Of a stretch of DNA of 64,000 nucleotides, positions 1 to 8,491 are shown one piece after another. The stretch lies in NCBI RefSeq assembly GCF_043194295.1, contig NZ_JBAFVK010000007.1. One strand, 5' to 3'. The first letter of the stretch is position 1, and every line of letters begins with the position of its first letter. The stretch is from Xanthobacter autotrophicus (GTDB lineage Bacteria; Pseudomonadota; Alphaproteobacteria; Rhizobiales; Xanthobacteraceae). The translations under genes and the position numbers were made by a program. The notes under the pieces are model-generated. The model had not been told where the DNA came from. It searched no databases and was given only the letters and a program-made list of their open reading frames with translations.

Positions 1-1
1 G

Positions 2-1132
2 CTGCCCCCCGAATATGCCGCCGAGCTGCAGAAGCTGCAGAGCGATGCACCGCCCATGGGCTGGGCCTTCGTGCGCCGGCGCATGATGGCGGAGCTGGGC
101 CGCGACTGGGAGACACGGTTCGCGTCCTTCTCACACCAGCCCGCCGCCGCCGCCTCCCTCGGGCAGGTGCACAAGGCGGTGACGCTGGACGGCGAGGACG
201 TGGCCTGCAAGCTCCAGTATCCAGACATGCAGGCGGCGGTGGAGGCGGACCTCTCCCAGCTCGACATCCTGTTCTCCCTCCAGCGCCGCATGGATGGGGC
301 CATCGACACCCGCGAGATCGCCACCGAGATCGGCGAGCGGGTGCGCGAGGAACTGGATTATCGCCGCGAGGCCCGCCACGCCGCCCTCTACGCCTTCATG
401 CTCGCAAGCGAGAACCGGGTGCGGGTGCCCCGGGTGCGTGACGATCTCTCCACCGGGCGCCTGCTGACGCTGCAATGGCTGGAGGGGGAGAAGATCCTCA
501 CCTTTACCGACCATCCGCTGGAGGAGCGCAACCAGTTGGCCGAGGCCATGTTCGCCGCCTGGTGGCTGCCGTTCAGCCGGTTCGGGGTGATCCACGGCGA
601 CCCGCACCTGGGCAATTACACCGTGTTCTCGGAAGGTGGCCGCCCGGCGGGCATCAACCTGCTCGATTACGGCTGCGTGCGCATCTTCCCGCCGCGCTTC
701 GTGGCCGGGGTGGTGGACCTCTATCGCGGCCTGATCGCCGGCGACGAGGCTCGCGTGGTTCATGCCTATGAGACCTGGGGTTTCAAGGGGCTGAAGCGCG
801 AGCTGATCGACGTTCTCAACATCTGGGCGCGCTTCATCTATGGCCCGCTCATGGACGACCGGGTGCGCTCCATCGCCGACGGGGTCGCGCCGGGACAGTA
901 TGGGCGAAAGGAGGCTTTCACCGTGCACAAGGCCCTGAAGGAGCTGGGGCCGGTGACGGTGCCGCGCGAGTTCGTGTTCATGGACCGCGCCGCCGTAGGC
1001 CTCGGCGCCGTGTTCCTGCACCTGAAGGCGGAACTGAATTTCCACCGCCTGTTCGAGGCCGCCATGGGCGACTTCTCCGCCGAGGAGGTGGCCGCACGCC
1101 AGTCGGATGCGCTGAGGGCGGCTGGGCTTTAA
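2..1132 (+). CDS. UbiB/AarF (ABC1) family kinase-like protein, 5' end outside window
   Basis: Atypical protein-kinase-like ATPase of the UbiB/ABC1 family, usually linked to ubiquinone biosynthesis or lipid homeostasis at the membrane. The open frame runs in from the left edge, so the start codon is not in the window; the visible frame begins at base 2, and the ATG at 56 is internal because family-typical sequence (LPPEYAAELQKLQ) precedes it. Counting from that ATG, the Ala-rich nucleotide loop with SLGQVHKA lies near residue 35, the invariant Lys near 52 (ACKLQ), the catalytic HGDPHLGN near 179 and the metal-binding LLDYG near 201. The exact role (UbiB itself or a paralogue) cannot be told from this part. 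Confidence 0.85.
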   Translation: MPPEYAAELQKLQSDAPPMGWAFVRRRMMAELGRDWETRFASFSHQPAAAASLGQVHKAVTLDGEDVACKLQYPDMQAAVEADLSQLDILFSLQRRMDGAIDTREIATEIGERVREELDYRREARHAALYAFMLASENRVRVPRVRDDLSTGRLLTLQWLEGEKILTFTDHPLEERNQLAEAMFAAWWLPFSRFGVIHGDPHLGNYTVFSEGGRPAGINLLDYGCVRIFPPRFVAGVVDLYRGLIAGDEARVVHAYETWGFKGLKRELIDVLNIWARFIYGPLMDDRVRSIADGVAPGQYGRKEAFTVHKALKELGPVTVPREFVFMDRAAVGLGAVFLHLKAELNFHRLFEAAMGDFSAEEVAARQSDALRAAGL

Positions 1133-1133
1133 A

Positions 1134-1177
1134 GCGTTTTCGAGCGAAGTGGACACCGGTTCGCGTGAAGAAAACGC
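1134..1177. repeat. Palindromic intergenic repeat, possible terminator
   Basis: Outer arms GCGTTTTC (1134-1141) and GAAAACGC (1170-1177) enclose inner arms GCGAA and TTCGC. It lies just after the UbiB stop and before the convergent EI24/CysZ-like gene, so it could end transcription from both sides. I recall near-identical sequence as a common intergenic repeat in Hyphomicrobiales genomes; copy number must be checked. The hairpin is seen, the terminator role is inferred. Confidence 0.55.
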
Positions 1178-1190
1178 GTCACGAAAAAAT

Positions 1191-1904
1191 CTAGAGCGCC
1201 CGCCCCTCGATCAAAAGCGCGCCGTCGCGGTCGCGCAGCAGCGGGAGCGGGGCGATGCGGCGGTGGAAGTGCACCATGAAGGCGGTGCCGAACACCGGCA
1301 GGATGAGGTTGAGGATCGGCACGAACAGGATCGGCGCGATCAGCAGCCCGGCCACGAACACCTGCACCCCATGGGCCTGCCGCAGCCGGCGCGCCTCCTC
1401 CGGGGTGCGATAGCGCATGGCCGCCAGCTCGAAATATTCCCGGCTGATGAGATAGGCGTTGGCCACGTAGAAGATGATGATGTTCACCCCCGGCACCAGC
1501 AGCAGCAGCAAAGCGGCAAGGTTCACCGCCAGCACCACGCCGAAGAAGCGCAGCGCATAGAACAGCGAGCGCAGCACCGGCTGGGGCCGGCCCGGCGGAT
1601 CCATGGGATAGCTCGCCTTCTCCACCCGCTCTGCCACGTCGTCGAGGAACAGGCCCGCCACCAGCGAGGAGACCGCCGGCATCAGGTAGATGATGCCGAA
1701 GACGAGGCCGAAGCCGGCGATGATGGCAAGCGTCGTCTCGATCCAGGGATAGGACGGCACGTGCACGAAATGGGTGAGCGCCGCCTCAAGCGCGATGGCG
1801 AGGACCACCAGCAGCAGCGCCGCCAGCGCCATGGACTTCAAGAGCATGCCGCGCAACAGCGGCGAGAAGGTCTGGCGAAAGGCTTCCAGGGCAGAAGCGA
1901 GCAT
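1191..1904 (-). CDS. EI24/CysZ-like membrane protein
   Basis: A 237-residue integral inner-membrane protein of the EI24 domain family, which includes the CysZ sulfate permease. Hydrophobic segments are visible near residues 22-45, 58-85, 117-150 and 175-205. The pattern of an N-terminal helical hairpin, the YLMPAVSSLVAGLFLDDVA region and a YF-rich middle fits the family. It is convergent with the UbiB gene and followed in the same direction by a DUF3574 gene. Sulfate uptake is possible but not shown; many EI24 proteins have no assigned substrate. Confidence 0.75.
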   Translation of the reverse strand: MLASALEAFRQTFSPLLRGMLLKSMALAALLLVVLAIALEAALTHFVHVPSYPWIETTLAIIAGFGLVFGIIYLMPAVSSLVAGLFLDDVAERVEKASYPMDPPGRPQPVLRSLFYALRFFGVVLAVNLAALLLLLVPGVNIIIFYVANAYLISREYFELAAMRYRTPEEARRLRQAHGVQVFVAGLLIAPILFVPILNLILPVFGTAFMVHFHRRIAPLPLLRDRDGALLIEGRAL

Positions 1905-1991
1905 GGCACCGTCCGGGTTTGAACCAAGCGAGAAGTGGGGTGCCGGCCGCGACGGCTCAAGGGCAGAACGGACGAAGATGGCGCGGCGCGC

Positions 1992-2459
1992 TCAAAGGGT
2001 AACTTTCACCCGGTTCGTCACCTGCAGCACGCCCCATTGGTGGAAGCGCTCGGAATACCGGCGCCGGATCTCGGCAAGGCGCGCGACCGCCTCGGGCGTG
2101 TCGGGATGGTAGATGAGCACGAGGCGCATGTTCTCTTGCACCACCTGCGCGGTGCCGTGGGCCTCGCCCTTCACCTGGCCGTAGGCGGCGACGACGGTGA
2201 GGCCATCGGGAAAGCGCGGCGTCACCTCCTCGGCAAGGAAGCGCGCCCATTCCTGCTCGCTGACCCCGCTGCCATCGGCGCTGGCAAGGCCGAACAGCAG
2301 CTTGGTCTCCAGCAGGTCGGCGGTGAGGCCCGGCGCGAGGATCACGGGGGCGACCTGTTCGGGGGCGGCCTGCTCGGCACGGGCCGGCGCCGCGGCCGGG
2401 CCGGCGACAACCACCGCCAATGCGGCGACGACCAGAAAGGCGAAGGGCGATCGGGGCAT
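1992..2459 (-). CDS. Secreted DUF3574 domain protein
   Basis: A 155-residue protein with a clear Sec signal peptide (hydrophobic residues about 6-24, Ala-rich cleavage region ending PARA). The mature part matches the DUF3574 pattern: ETKLLFGL opening strand, SEQEWARFLAEEVTPRFPDGLTV, then a hydrophobic strand ending in IYHPDTPEA. The family has no established function and is periplasmic or secreted. It lies 87 bp upstream of the EI24/CysZ-like gene on the same strand and may share its transcript. The intergenic space to the divergent TetR gene carries operator-like repeats. Confidence 0.75.
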   Translation of the reverse strand: MPRSPFAFLVVAALAVVVAGPAAAPARAEQAAPEQVAPVILAPGLTADLLETKLLFGLASADGSGVSEQEWARFLAEEVTPRFPDGLTVVAAYGQVKGEAHGTAQVVQENMRLVLIYHPDTPEAVARLAEIRRRYSERFHQWGVLQVTNRVKVTL

Positions 2460-2626
2460 GGACGCTCCGGATGGGGGGCGAGGATTCGTCCTCCCGATTC
2501 AATCGACGCCACTCCGGCTTGCAACCCGGCGACAGCGAAAAAATGCGCAGAAGCGTCAAGAGACAGGCGTGGCGACGGCCCCCTGTCACCGCGCCTGCTT
2601 CATCACGATCCCAAGACGCCCGAGAC

Positions 2627-2689
2627 GCGAACGAACGTTCACTCTTGCTCGCCGCACCGCAGCATGATAATGCGAACGAACATTCGCTC
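2627..2689. promoter_or_regulatory. Two TetR-type operator-like repeats
   Basis: GCGAACGAACGTTCACTC (2627-2644) and GCGAACGAACATTCGCTC (2672-2689) are 18-bp near-identical repeats, 45 bp apart, each with inverted GCGAA/TTCGC symmetry (TTCAC in the first). They lie between the divergent DUF3574 gene and the TetR-RND operon. Twin palindromes next to a tetR gene usually mark autoregulated operators; this assignment is inference. Confidence 0.6.
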
Positions 2690-2732
2690 TCAGCACTTTC
2701 GGCGCTCCGCAGCCGGATGGACCCCTTTGCCC

Positions 2733-3401
2733 ATGACCTCTTCCACCGTGGCCCCGCCAGCCGAATCCCCCCCATCCGCCAGGCCCGCGAGCCGGGCGGA
2801 CCATCGTTTAGAGCAGCGCCAGCGCATCCTTGATGCCGCAGTGGCCTGCTTCTCCCGCGATGGCTTCCACGGCGCCTCCATGCAGAAGATCTGCGCCGAG
2901 GCGGGCATGAGCCCCGGCGCGCTCTACCGTTATTTCCCCTCCAAGGAATCCCTCATCGCCGCCATCGTGGAGGGGGAGCGCGCGGAGCGGCTCGCCTTCT
3001 TCGACACCGTCTCCAAGGCGCCGTCCGTACTCGACGCCCTGACCGACTGCACCGCCGCCATGATGGAGGAAGGCTGCCTCGCCACGGCGCGGCTCGGCCC
3101 CGAGGTCATGGCCGAGGCCATCCGCAATGCGGACCTGCGCGCCGCCGTTGAGCCCCATGAGGAGGAGAGCCGCGTCCAGCTGAAGGCGGCCCTTGCCAAT
3201 GCGGTGGCCCAGGGCGAAATCGACCCGGCGCTGGACCTCGACACGGTGGTTCTGCTGCTCCAGATCATCGGCGACGGCGTGCTGCTCCACCATCAGCTGC
3301 ATCCCCAGTGGCGGCTTGCCGAACGGCTGCCGGCCTTCGCGCAGCTGGTCAAGCGCATGCTCGCCCCCGATGCACAGGCGCCGGTGGGGGCTGAGGCGTG
3401 A
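2733..3401 (+). CDS. TetR/AcrR family repressor of the adjacent RND pump
   Basis: A 222-residue regulator. After a Pro/Ala/Ser-rich N-terminal tail, residues about 27-75 form the TetR helix-turn-helix (QRILDAAVACF, MQKICAEAGMSPGALYRYFPSKESL). The rest is a helical ligand-binding domain. The ATG at 2733 was preferred over an in-frame ATG at 2664, because 2664 lies between the two operator-like repeats where the promoter should be. It is 110 bp upstream of the RND adaptor gene in the same direction, a standard arrangement for an efflux repressor released by pump substrates. The inducer is unknown. Confidence 0.88.
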   Translation: MTSSTVAPPAESPPSARPASRADHRLEQRQRILDAAVACFSRDGFHGASMQKICAEAGMSPGALYRYFPSKESLIAAIVEGERAERLAFFDTVSKAPSVLDALTDCTAAMMEEGCLATARLGPEVMAEAIRNADLRAAVEPHEEESRVQLKAALANAVAQGEIDPALDLDTVVLLLQIIGDGVLLHHQLHPQWRLAERLPAFAQLVKRMLAPDAQAPVGAEA

Positions 3402-3511
3402 CCGCAATGCCACAGCCCACCGCAAGCGGCAGCGCACCCGCCTTCCGTCACGTTCATGCCGTGGTCTCGCCCCACGGTCCCGCCCCGATCCGGAAAGAGG
3501 CTTCCTTCATC

Positions 3512-4741
3512 ATGTCCGCGACCGTCCGTCCTGCCACCCGCGCCGCTCTGGCGGCGGCCGTTCTCCTCGCCTGCGCCGCGGCGCCCGGCGGCGGCGTTCT
3601 GGCGGCGGAGCCGGCCAAGGCCGCCGAAAGCCCGGCGCCCAAGGCGCCGCCCGCGCTTTCGGTGACGGTGGTGAAGCCCAAGCCCGACACCATGACCGAT
3701 ACCCTCCTCGTCACCGGCACCCTGAAGCCGCGAGAGGAGATCGAGGTGGGGCCGGAAATCGAGGGCTATCGCCTCATGGAGATCCTGGTGGAGGCCGGCG
3801 ACAGGGTGGAGAAGGGCCAGGTGCTGGCCCGCCTCTCCCGCGAGGTGCTGGAGACGCAGCTCGCCCAGAACACCGCCTCCGCCGCCAAGGCCCGCGCCGC
3901 CATCGCCCAGCAACGCGCCGCCCTCGACCAGGTCATTGCCCAGGAAACCGAGGCCACCGCCGCCGTGGAGCGCACCCGGCAGCTGCGCAAGACCGGGACC
4001 TCCTCCCAGGAGCAGCTGGACGAGCGCGAGCGCGCCGTGAAGGTGGCCACAGCCCAGGTCGCCGCCGCCCGCGAGATGCTGGTCGCCGCCGAGGCGGAAG
4101 CGGTGTTCGTGAAGGCCCAGCGCGACGAGCTGGACGTGAAGATGAAGCGCACCGACGTGCGCGCCCCCGCCGCCGGCCTTATCCTGTCGCGGGAGGCGCG
4201 TCTCGGCGCCATCGCCCTCTCCACCCGCTCCGCGCCCCTGTTCCGCATCGCCGAGGACGGCGCCATGGACCTTCAGGCCGACGTGCCCGAAAGCGCCATG
4301 CCGCGCATGCGGGACGGCCTCATCGCGCAGGTGCAGCCCGCCGGCTTCGACGCGCCGCTGGACGGCAAGGTGCGCCTCGTCTCCGCCGAGGTGGACCGCG
4401 CCTCGCGGCTCGGCACGGTGAAGATCGCCCTGCCCGACGACCCGCGCCTGAAATCCGGCGCCTATGGCCGCGCCGTCATCAATGTGGGCGAGGTGAAGGG
4501 GCTCACCGTGCCCCAGTCCGCCGTCATGTTCGACGCGGACGGGGCCTATGTGCTGACCGTCACCGACGGCATCGTCGGCGTGCGCCGCATCGTGCCCGGC
4601 CTCAAGAAAAGCGGGCGCATCCTTGTCGCCAGCGGGATTGCCGCCGACGACGCCGTGGTGGCGCGCGCCGGCAGCTTCCTGCGCGACGGCGACCGGGTGA
4701 CACCGGTCACCCAGCCGCTCTCCCTGGGCGAGGCACGCTGA
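3512..4741 (+). CDS. RND efflux periplasmic adaptor (membrane fusion protein)
   Basis: A 409-residue periplasmic adaptor that would link the inner-membrane RND pump to an outer-membrane channel. The N-terminus is a signal peptide (hydrophobic ALAAAVLLACAA). It is followed by a lipoyl-like half (EIEVGPEIEGYRLMEILVEAGDRVEKGQ), a coiled-coil hairpin rich in Ala, Gln and Glu at about residues 115-210, the second lipoyl half (RAPAAGLILSREARLGA) and beta-barrel domains. The ATG at 3512 was chosen because GGAAAGAGG precedes it and the signal peptide begins there; an upstream in-frame start at 3398 would add a non-signal extension. It overlaps the pump gene by one base. Confidence 0.9.
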   Translation: MSATVRPATRAALAAAVLLACAAAPGGGVLAAEPAKAAESPAPKAPPALSVTVVKPKPDTMTDTLLVTGTLKPREEIEVGPEIEGYRLMEILVEAGDRVEKGQVLARLSREVLETQLAQNTASAAKARAAIAQQRAALDQVIAQETEATAAVERTRQLRKTGTSSQEQLDERERAVKVATAQVAAAREMLVAAEAEAVFVKAQRDELDVKMKRTDVRAPAAGLILSREARLGAIALSTRSAPLFRIAEDGAMDLQADVPESAMPRMRDGLIAQVQPAGFDAPLDGKVRLVSAEVDRASRLGTVKIALPDDPRLKSGAYGRAVINVGEVKGLTVPQSAVMFDADGAYVLTVTDGIVGVRRIVPGLKKSGRILVASGIAADDAVVARAGSFLRDGDRVTPVTQPLSLGEAR

Positions 4742-7700
4742 TGGCTCTCAACGTCTCCGCCTGGGCGATCCGCAAGCCGGTTCCCTCCCTCGTCTTCTTC
4801 TTCATCCTGGTGGTGCTGGGCATCGTGCACTTCCGCGGCCTGCCGGTGACGCAGATGCCGAACATCGACGTGCCCATCGTCATGGTCACGGTCACCCAGT
4901 CCGGCGCCGCGCCGAGCGAGCTGGAAACCCAGGTGACCAAGAAGGTGGAGAACGCCATCGCCGGCGTCTCCGGGGTCAAGCACATCACCTCCTCCATCTC
5001 GGAAGGCGCCAGCATCACAACGGTGGAATTCCATCTGGAGACGCTGGTGGACCGCGCGGTGAACGACACCCGCGACGCGGTCACCAAGATCCGCCAGGAC
5101 CTGCCGCGCTCCATCGACGAGCCGCAGGTGCAACGGGTGGACATCGAAGGCCTGCCCATCGTCACCTATGCGGTGTCGTCTCCCAACATGACCACCGAGG
5201 AACTCTCCTGGTTCGTGGACGACACCATCGCCCGCGCGCTGCAGGGCGTGCGCGGCGTGGCCCAGGTGAAGCGGCAGGGCGGCGTCGACCGGGAGATCCG
5301 CATCGCCCTTGACCCCGACCGGCTGATGGCGCTGGGCATCACCGCCGCCGAGGTCAGCCGGCAGTTGCGCGCCACCAATCTCGACGTGTCCGGCGGGCGC
5401 GGCGAGGTGGGCACGCAGGAGCAGTCCATCCGGACGCTCGCCGGCGCCACCACCATGGAAGGTCTCGCCGAGACCCGCATCGTGCTCTCCAACGGCCGCT
5501 TCGTGCGCCTCGGCGACCTCGGCCAGGTGATCGACGGCGCCGCCGAGCAGCGGGTGTTCGCCCGCCTCGACGGCAAGAGCGTGGTGGCCTTCGGCGTCTA
5601 CCGCGCCAAGGGCTTTTCCGATGTCACCGTCTACGACCGGGTGAATGAGGACCTCGCAAAGCTCAAGGCCGCCAATCCGGGCATCACCGTCACCGAGATC
5701 GACACCACGGTCCGCTTCACCAAGTCGGACTACCAGTCGGCCATGCACACGCTCATCGAGGGCGCCATCCTCGCGGTGATCGTGGTGTTCCTGTTCCTGC
5801 GCGACGTGCGGGCGACGCTGATCACGGCGCTCGCCATCCCCTTGTCCATCCTGCCCACCTTCTGGGTCATGGACATGCTGGGCTTCTCTCTGAACGCGGT
5901 GAGCCTGCTCGCCATCACGCTGGTCACCGGCATCCTGGTGGACGACGCCATCGTGGAGATCGAGAACATCGTGCGCCACATGCGGATGGGGAAATCCCCC
6001 TATCGCGCGGCCATCGAGGCGGCGGACGAGATCGGCCTCGCGGTGGTGGCCACCACCCTCACCATCGCCGCCGTGTTCGCGCCGGTGTCCTTCATGGGCG
6101 GCATCGCCGGACAGTATTTCAAGCAGTTCGGCCTGACGGTGGCCATCGCGGTGCTGTTCTCGCTGGCGGTGGCGCGGCTCATCACGCCGCTGGTGGCGGC
6201 CTATTTCCTGCGCGACACCGGCCACCGGGAAGCCGGCGACGGGCCGGTGATGCGGGGCTATGTGCGCCTTTTGTCATGGTCGGTGCGGCACCGCTTCGCC
6301 ACCATCGGCATGGGCATCGCCATCTTCATCGGCACCATCTTCCTGTCGACGCTTTTGCCCTCCGGCTTCCTGCCCACCAACGACATTTCCCGCGCCCTGC
6401 TCTCGGTGGAGCTGCCGCCGGGCACCACGCTCGCCGAAACCCAGAAGGTGTCCGACGACATCACCCGCACCCTGCTGAAGCTGCCGGAGGTGCGGAGCGT
6501 CTATGCCACCGCCGGCTCCGGCGGCTCGGGCGGCCTGTCGCTCACCGCCGGCGAGGTGCGCAAGGCGCAGATCGTCATCAACCTGAAGCCCCGCGCCGAA
6601 CGCGACATGGACCAGAAGGCGTTCGAGACCGCATTCTCGCGGACGCTGGCCGCCATTCCCGACGCGCGTTTCTCCTGGAGCCAGAACGGGCAGAACACCC
6701 AGCGCGGCTTCCAGGTGGTGCTCGCCGGCAATGACGGGGCGGCGGTGGAGGAGGCGGGCGTCGCGCTCGAAAAGGACATCCGCGCCCACGTGCCGGAACT
6801 CACCAACGTGGTCTCCTCGGCGGCGCTGGACCGGCCCGAGATCCGCATCGTGCCCAAGCTCGACGAGGCGGCGGAGCTGGGCGTCTCGGTGGATACCATT
6901 GCCGAGACGGTGCGCATCGCCACGATCGGCGACATCTCCGCCAACCTCGCCAAGTTCTCAGCCAAGGACCGGCAGATCGACATCCGCGTGCAGCTCGACG
7001 AGAAGGCGCGCACGAGCCTTGCCACCTTCGACGCCCTGAAGGTGCCCACTGCCGCCGGCGGCGCGGTGCCGCTTTCTGCCGTGGCGGACGTGCGCTTCGG
7101 CAAGGGCCCGACCGCCCTCGACCGCTACGACCGCGCCCGGCGCATCGCGGTGGAGGCCGACCTGGTGGGTGAGACCCCACTGGGCGACGCCCTCGCCCGG
7201 GTGAAGGCCCTGCCCACGGCGCAAAGCCTTCCCGCCGGCGTAACCCTGAAGGAGGCGGGCGACGCCGAGATCATGGAGGAGGTGAACACCGGCTTCGCCA
7301 TGGCCATGGCCGCCGGCCTCATGCTGGTGCTGGCGGTGCTGGTGCTGCTGTTCCACGACCTGCTCCAGCCCATCACCATCCTGGTCTCGCTGCCGCTGAG
7401 CGTGGGCGGCGCCTTCATCGCGCTGCTCATCACCGGCAATTCGGTGTCCATGCCGGTGATCATCGGCTTCCTGATGCTCATGGGCATCGTGACCAAGAAC
7501 GCCATCCTGCTGGTGGACTTCGCAATCGAGGCCATGCACCAGGGGATTGACCGCACCACCGCCCTCATCGAGGCGGGGCGCAAGCGGGCGCAGCCCATCG
7601 TCATGACCACCATCGCGATGGTGGCGGGCATGGTGCCCTCGGCCATGGCGCTGGGCGAAGGCGGCGCTTTCCGCGCGCCCATGGCCATCGCGGTGATCGG

Positions 7701-7887
7701 CGGCCTCATCACCTCGACGGTGCTGTCGCTGGTGTTCGTGCCGGCGGTATTCTCGGTCATGGACGATCTGAGCCACATCCTCGGGCGCATCTTCGGCCGC
7801 TTCATCGGCGCCAGGGACGAGCCGGGCGACCACCACGCGGGAACCCCGCCCCACGCGAGCCCCGGCCTGCCCCGCGCCGCGGAATGA
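4741..7887 (+). CDS. RND efflux transporter permease (HAE1/AcrB type)
   Basis: A 1048-residue proton-driven inner-membrane exporter. Twelve membrane helices are expected: TM1 at about residues 12-32, then after the first large periplasmic loop helices 2-6 (about 340-480), a second loop, and a C-terminal set (about 855-1020). The proton-relay Asp pair is in GILVDDAIVEIEN near residue 400. The start ATG shares its A with the adaptor stop codon (TGATG), showing translational coupling. No outer-membrane factor is encoded here, so a TolC-like partner must come from elsewhere. Substrates are unknown; organic compounds rather than metals are suggested by the absence of CusA-type Met signatures. Confidence 0.93.
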   Translation: MALNVSAWAIRKPVPSLVFFFILVVLGIVHFRGLPVTQMPNIDVPIVMVTVTQSGAAPSELETQVTKKVENAIAGVSGVKHITSSISEGASITTVEFHLETLVDRAVNDTRDAVTKIRQDLPRSIDEPQVQRVDIEGLPIVTYAVSSPNMTTEELSWFVDDTIARALQGVRGVAQVKRQGGVDREIRIALDPDRLMALGITAAEVSRQLRATNLDVSGGRGEVGTQEQSIRTLAGATTMEGLAETRIVLSNGRFVRLGDLGQVIDGAAEQRVFARLDGKSVVAFGVYRAKGFSDVTVYDRVNEDLAKLKAANPGITVTEIDTTVRFTKSDYQSAMHTLIEGAILAVIVVFLFLRDVRATLITALAIPLSILPTFWVMDMLGFSLNAVSLLAITLVTGILVDDAIVEIENIVRHMRMGKSPYRAAIEAADEIGLAVVATTLTIAAVFAPVSFMGGIAGQYFKQFGLTVAIAVLFSLAVARLITPLVAAYFLRDTGHREAGDGPVMRGYVRLLSWSVRHRFATIGMGIAIFIGTIFLSTLLPSGFLPTNDISRALLSVELPPGTTLAETQKVSDDITRTLLKLPEVRSVYATAGSGGSGGLSLTAGEVRKAQIVINLKPRAERDMDQKAFETAFSRTLAAIPDARFSWSQNGQNTQRGFQVVLAGNDGAAVEEAGVALEKDIRAHVPELTNVVSSAALDRPEIRIVPKLDEAAELGVSVDTIAETVRIATIGDISANLAKFSAKDRQIDIRVQLDEKARTSLATFDALKVPTAAGGAVPLSAVADVRFGKGPTALDRYDRARRIAVEADLVGETPLGDALARVKALPTAQSLPAGVTLKEAGDAEIMEEVNTGFAMAMAAGLMLVLAVLVLLFHDLLQPITILVSLPLSVGGAFIALLITGNSVSMPVIIGFLMLMGIVTKNAILLVDFAIEAMHQGIDRTTALIEAGRKRAQPIVMTTIAMVAGMVPSAMALGEGGAFRAPMAIAVIGGLITSTVLSLVFVPAVFSVMDDLSHILGRIFGRFIGARDEPGDHHAGTPPHASPGLPRAAE

Positions 7888-7905
7888 ACCCAGACATATG
7901 AACCC

Positions 7906-7935
7906 AAGCGGGGCGGGAGAAATCCCGCCCCGCTT
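7906..7935 (+). terminator. Strong hairpin ending the RND operon
   Basis: A perfect 13-bp stem (AAGCGGGGCGGGA with TCCCGCCCCGCTT) closed by a GAAA tetraloop, 18 bp after the pump stop codon. There is no long T tract, which is common for GC-rich alphaproteobacterial terminators. Confidence 0.7.
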
Positions 7936-7950
7936 GACTCGCGCTGGCAC

Positions 7951-7987
7951 CTGTACCATTCAGTACATTATTGACTGATCGGTACAG
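7951..7987. promoter_or_regulatory. GTAC-type operator cluster upstream of the DUF1348-TetR pair
   Basis: TGTACCATTCAGTACA (7952-7967) is an inverted repeat with TGTAC/GTACA arms. CTGTACC (7951-7957) also pairs with GGTACAG (7981-7987) just before the DUF1348 start. It is probably the binding site for the TetR protein encoded by the second gene of this operon (inference). Confidence 0.55.
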
Positions 7988-7996
7988 GAGACGACC

Positions 7997-8464
7997 ATGA
8001 GCCAACGCCCACCCGTGCCGCCCTTCACCGTGGAGAGCGCCGCCCAGAAGGCCCGCCTTGCAGAAGACGCCTGGAACAGCCGCGACCCCGAGCGGGTCTC
8101 CCTCGCCTACACCCCCGACAGCCGCTGGCGGAACCGCTCGGACTTTCTCGTGGGCCGCCCCGCCATCGTCGCCTTCCTGACCGCCAAGTGGCAGAAGGAG
8201 CTGGACTATCGGCTCATCAAGGAGCTGTGGGGCCTCAACGACAACCGCATCGCCGTGCGCTTCCAGTACGAGTGGCACGATGCCGATGGCGCGTGGTACC
8301 GCTCCTACGGCAACGAGCAGTGGGAATTCGACGAGAACGGGCTGATGCGCCGGCGCGAGGCCTCCATCAACGATGTGGCCATCCGCGAGAACGAGCGCCG
8401 CTTCCTGTGGCCGCTGGGCCCGCGCCCGGCCGACCATCCCGGCCTCACGGAACTGGGCATGTGA
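7997..8464 (+). CDS. DUF1348 family, SnoaL/NTF2-like fold protein
   Basis: A 155-residue cytoplasmic protein of the DUF1348 (NTF2-like) family. Typical features are the opening helix QKARLAEDAWNSRDPERVSLAYTPD, the SRWRNRSDFLVGR strand, FLTAKWQKELDYRLIKELW and the Trp/Tyr-rich YEWHDADGAWYRSYGNEQWEF core. DUF1348 proteins have an alpha+beta barrel pocket but no agreed reaction. The gene is the first of a two-gene unit with a TetR regulator 27 bp downstream and has an operator-like palindrome in its promoter, so it is probably induced by a small molecule. Confidence 0.85.
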   Translation: MSQRPPVPPFTVESAAQKARLAEDAWNSRDPERVSLAYTPDSRWRNRSDFLVGRPAIVAFLTAKWQKELDYRLIKELWGLNDNRIAVRFQYEWHDADGAWYRSYGNEQWEFDENGLMRRREASINDVAIRENERRFLWPLGPRPADHPGLTELGM

Positions 8465-8491
8465 GCTTCAGGGACAGGGACAAAGACCGCC

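Noticed and set aside
2664..2732. Upstream start of the TetR gene at 2664
   Set aside because: It lies between the two operator-like repeats, where the promoter is expected, and the added residues have no family support.
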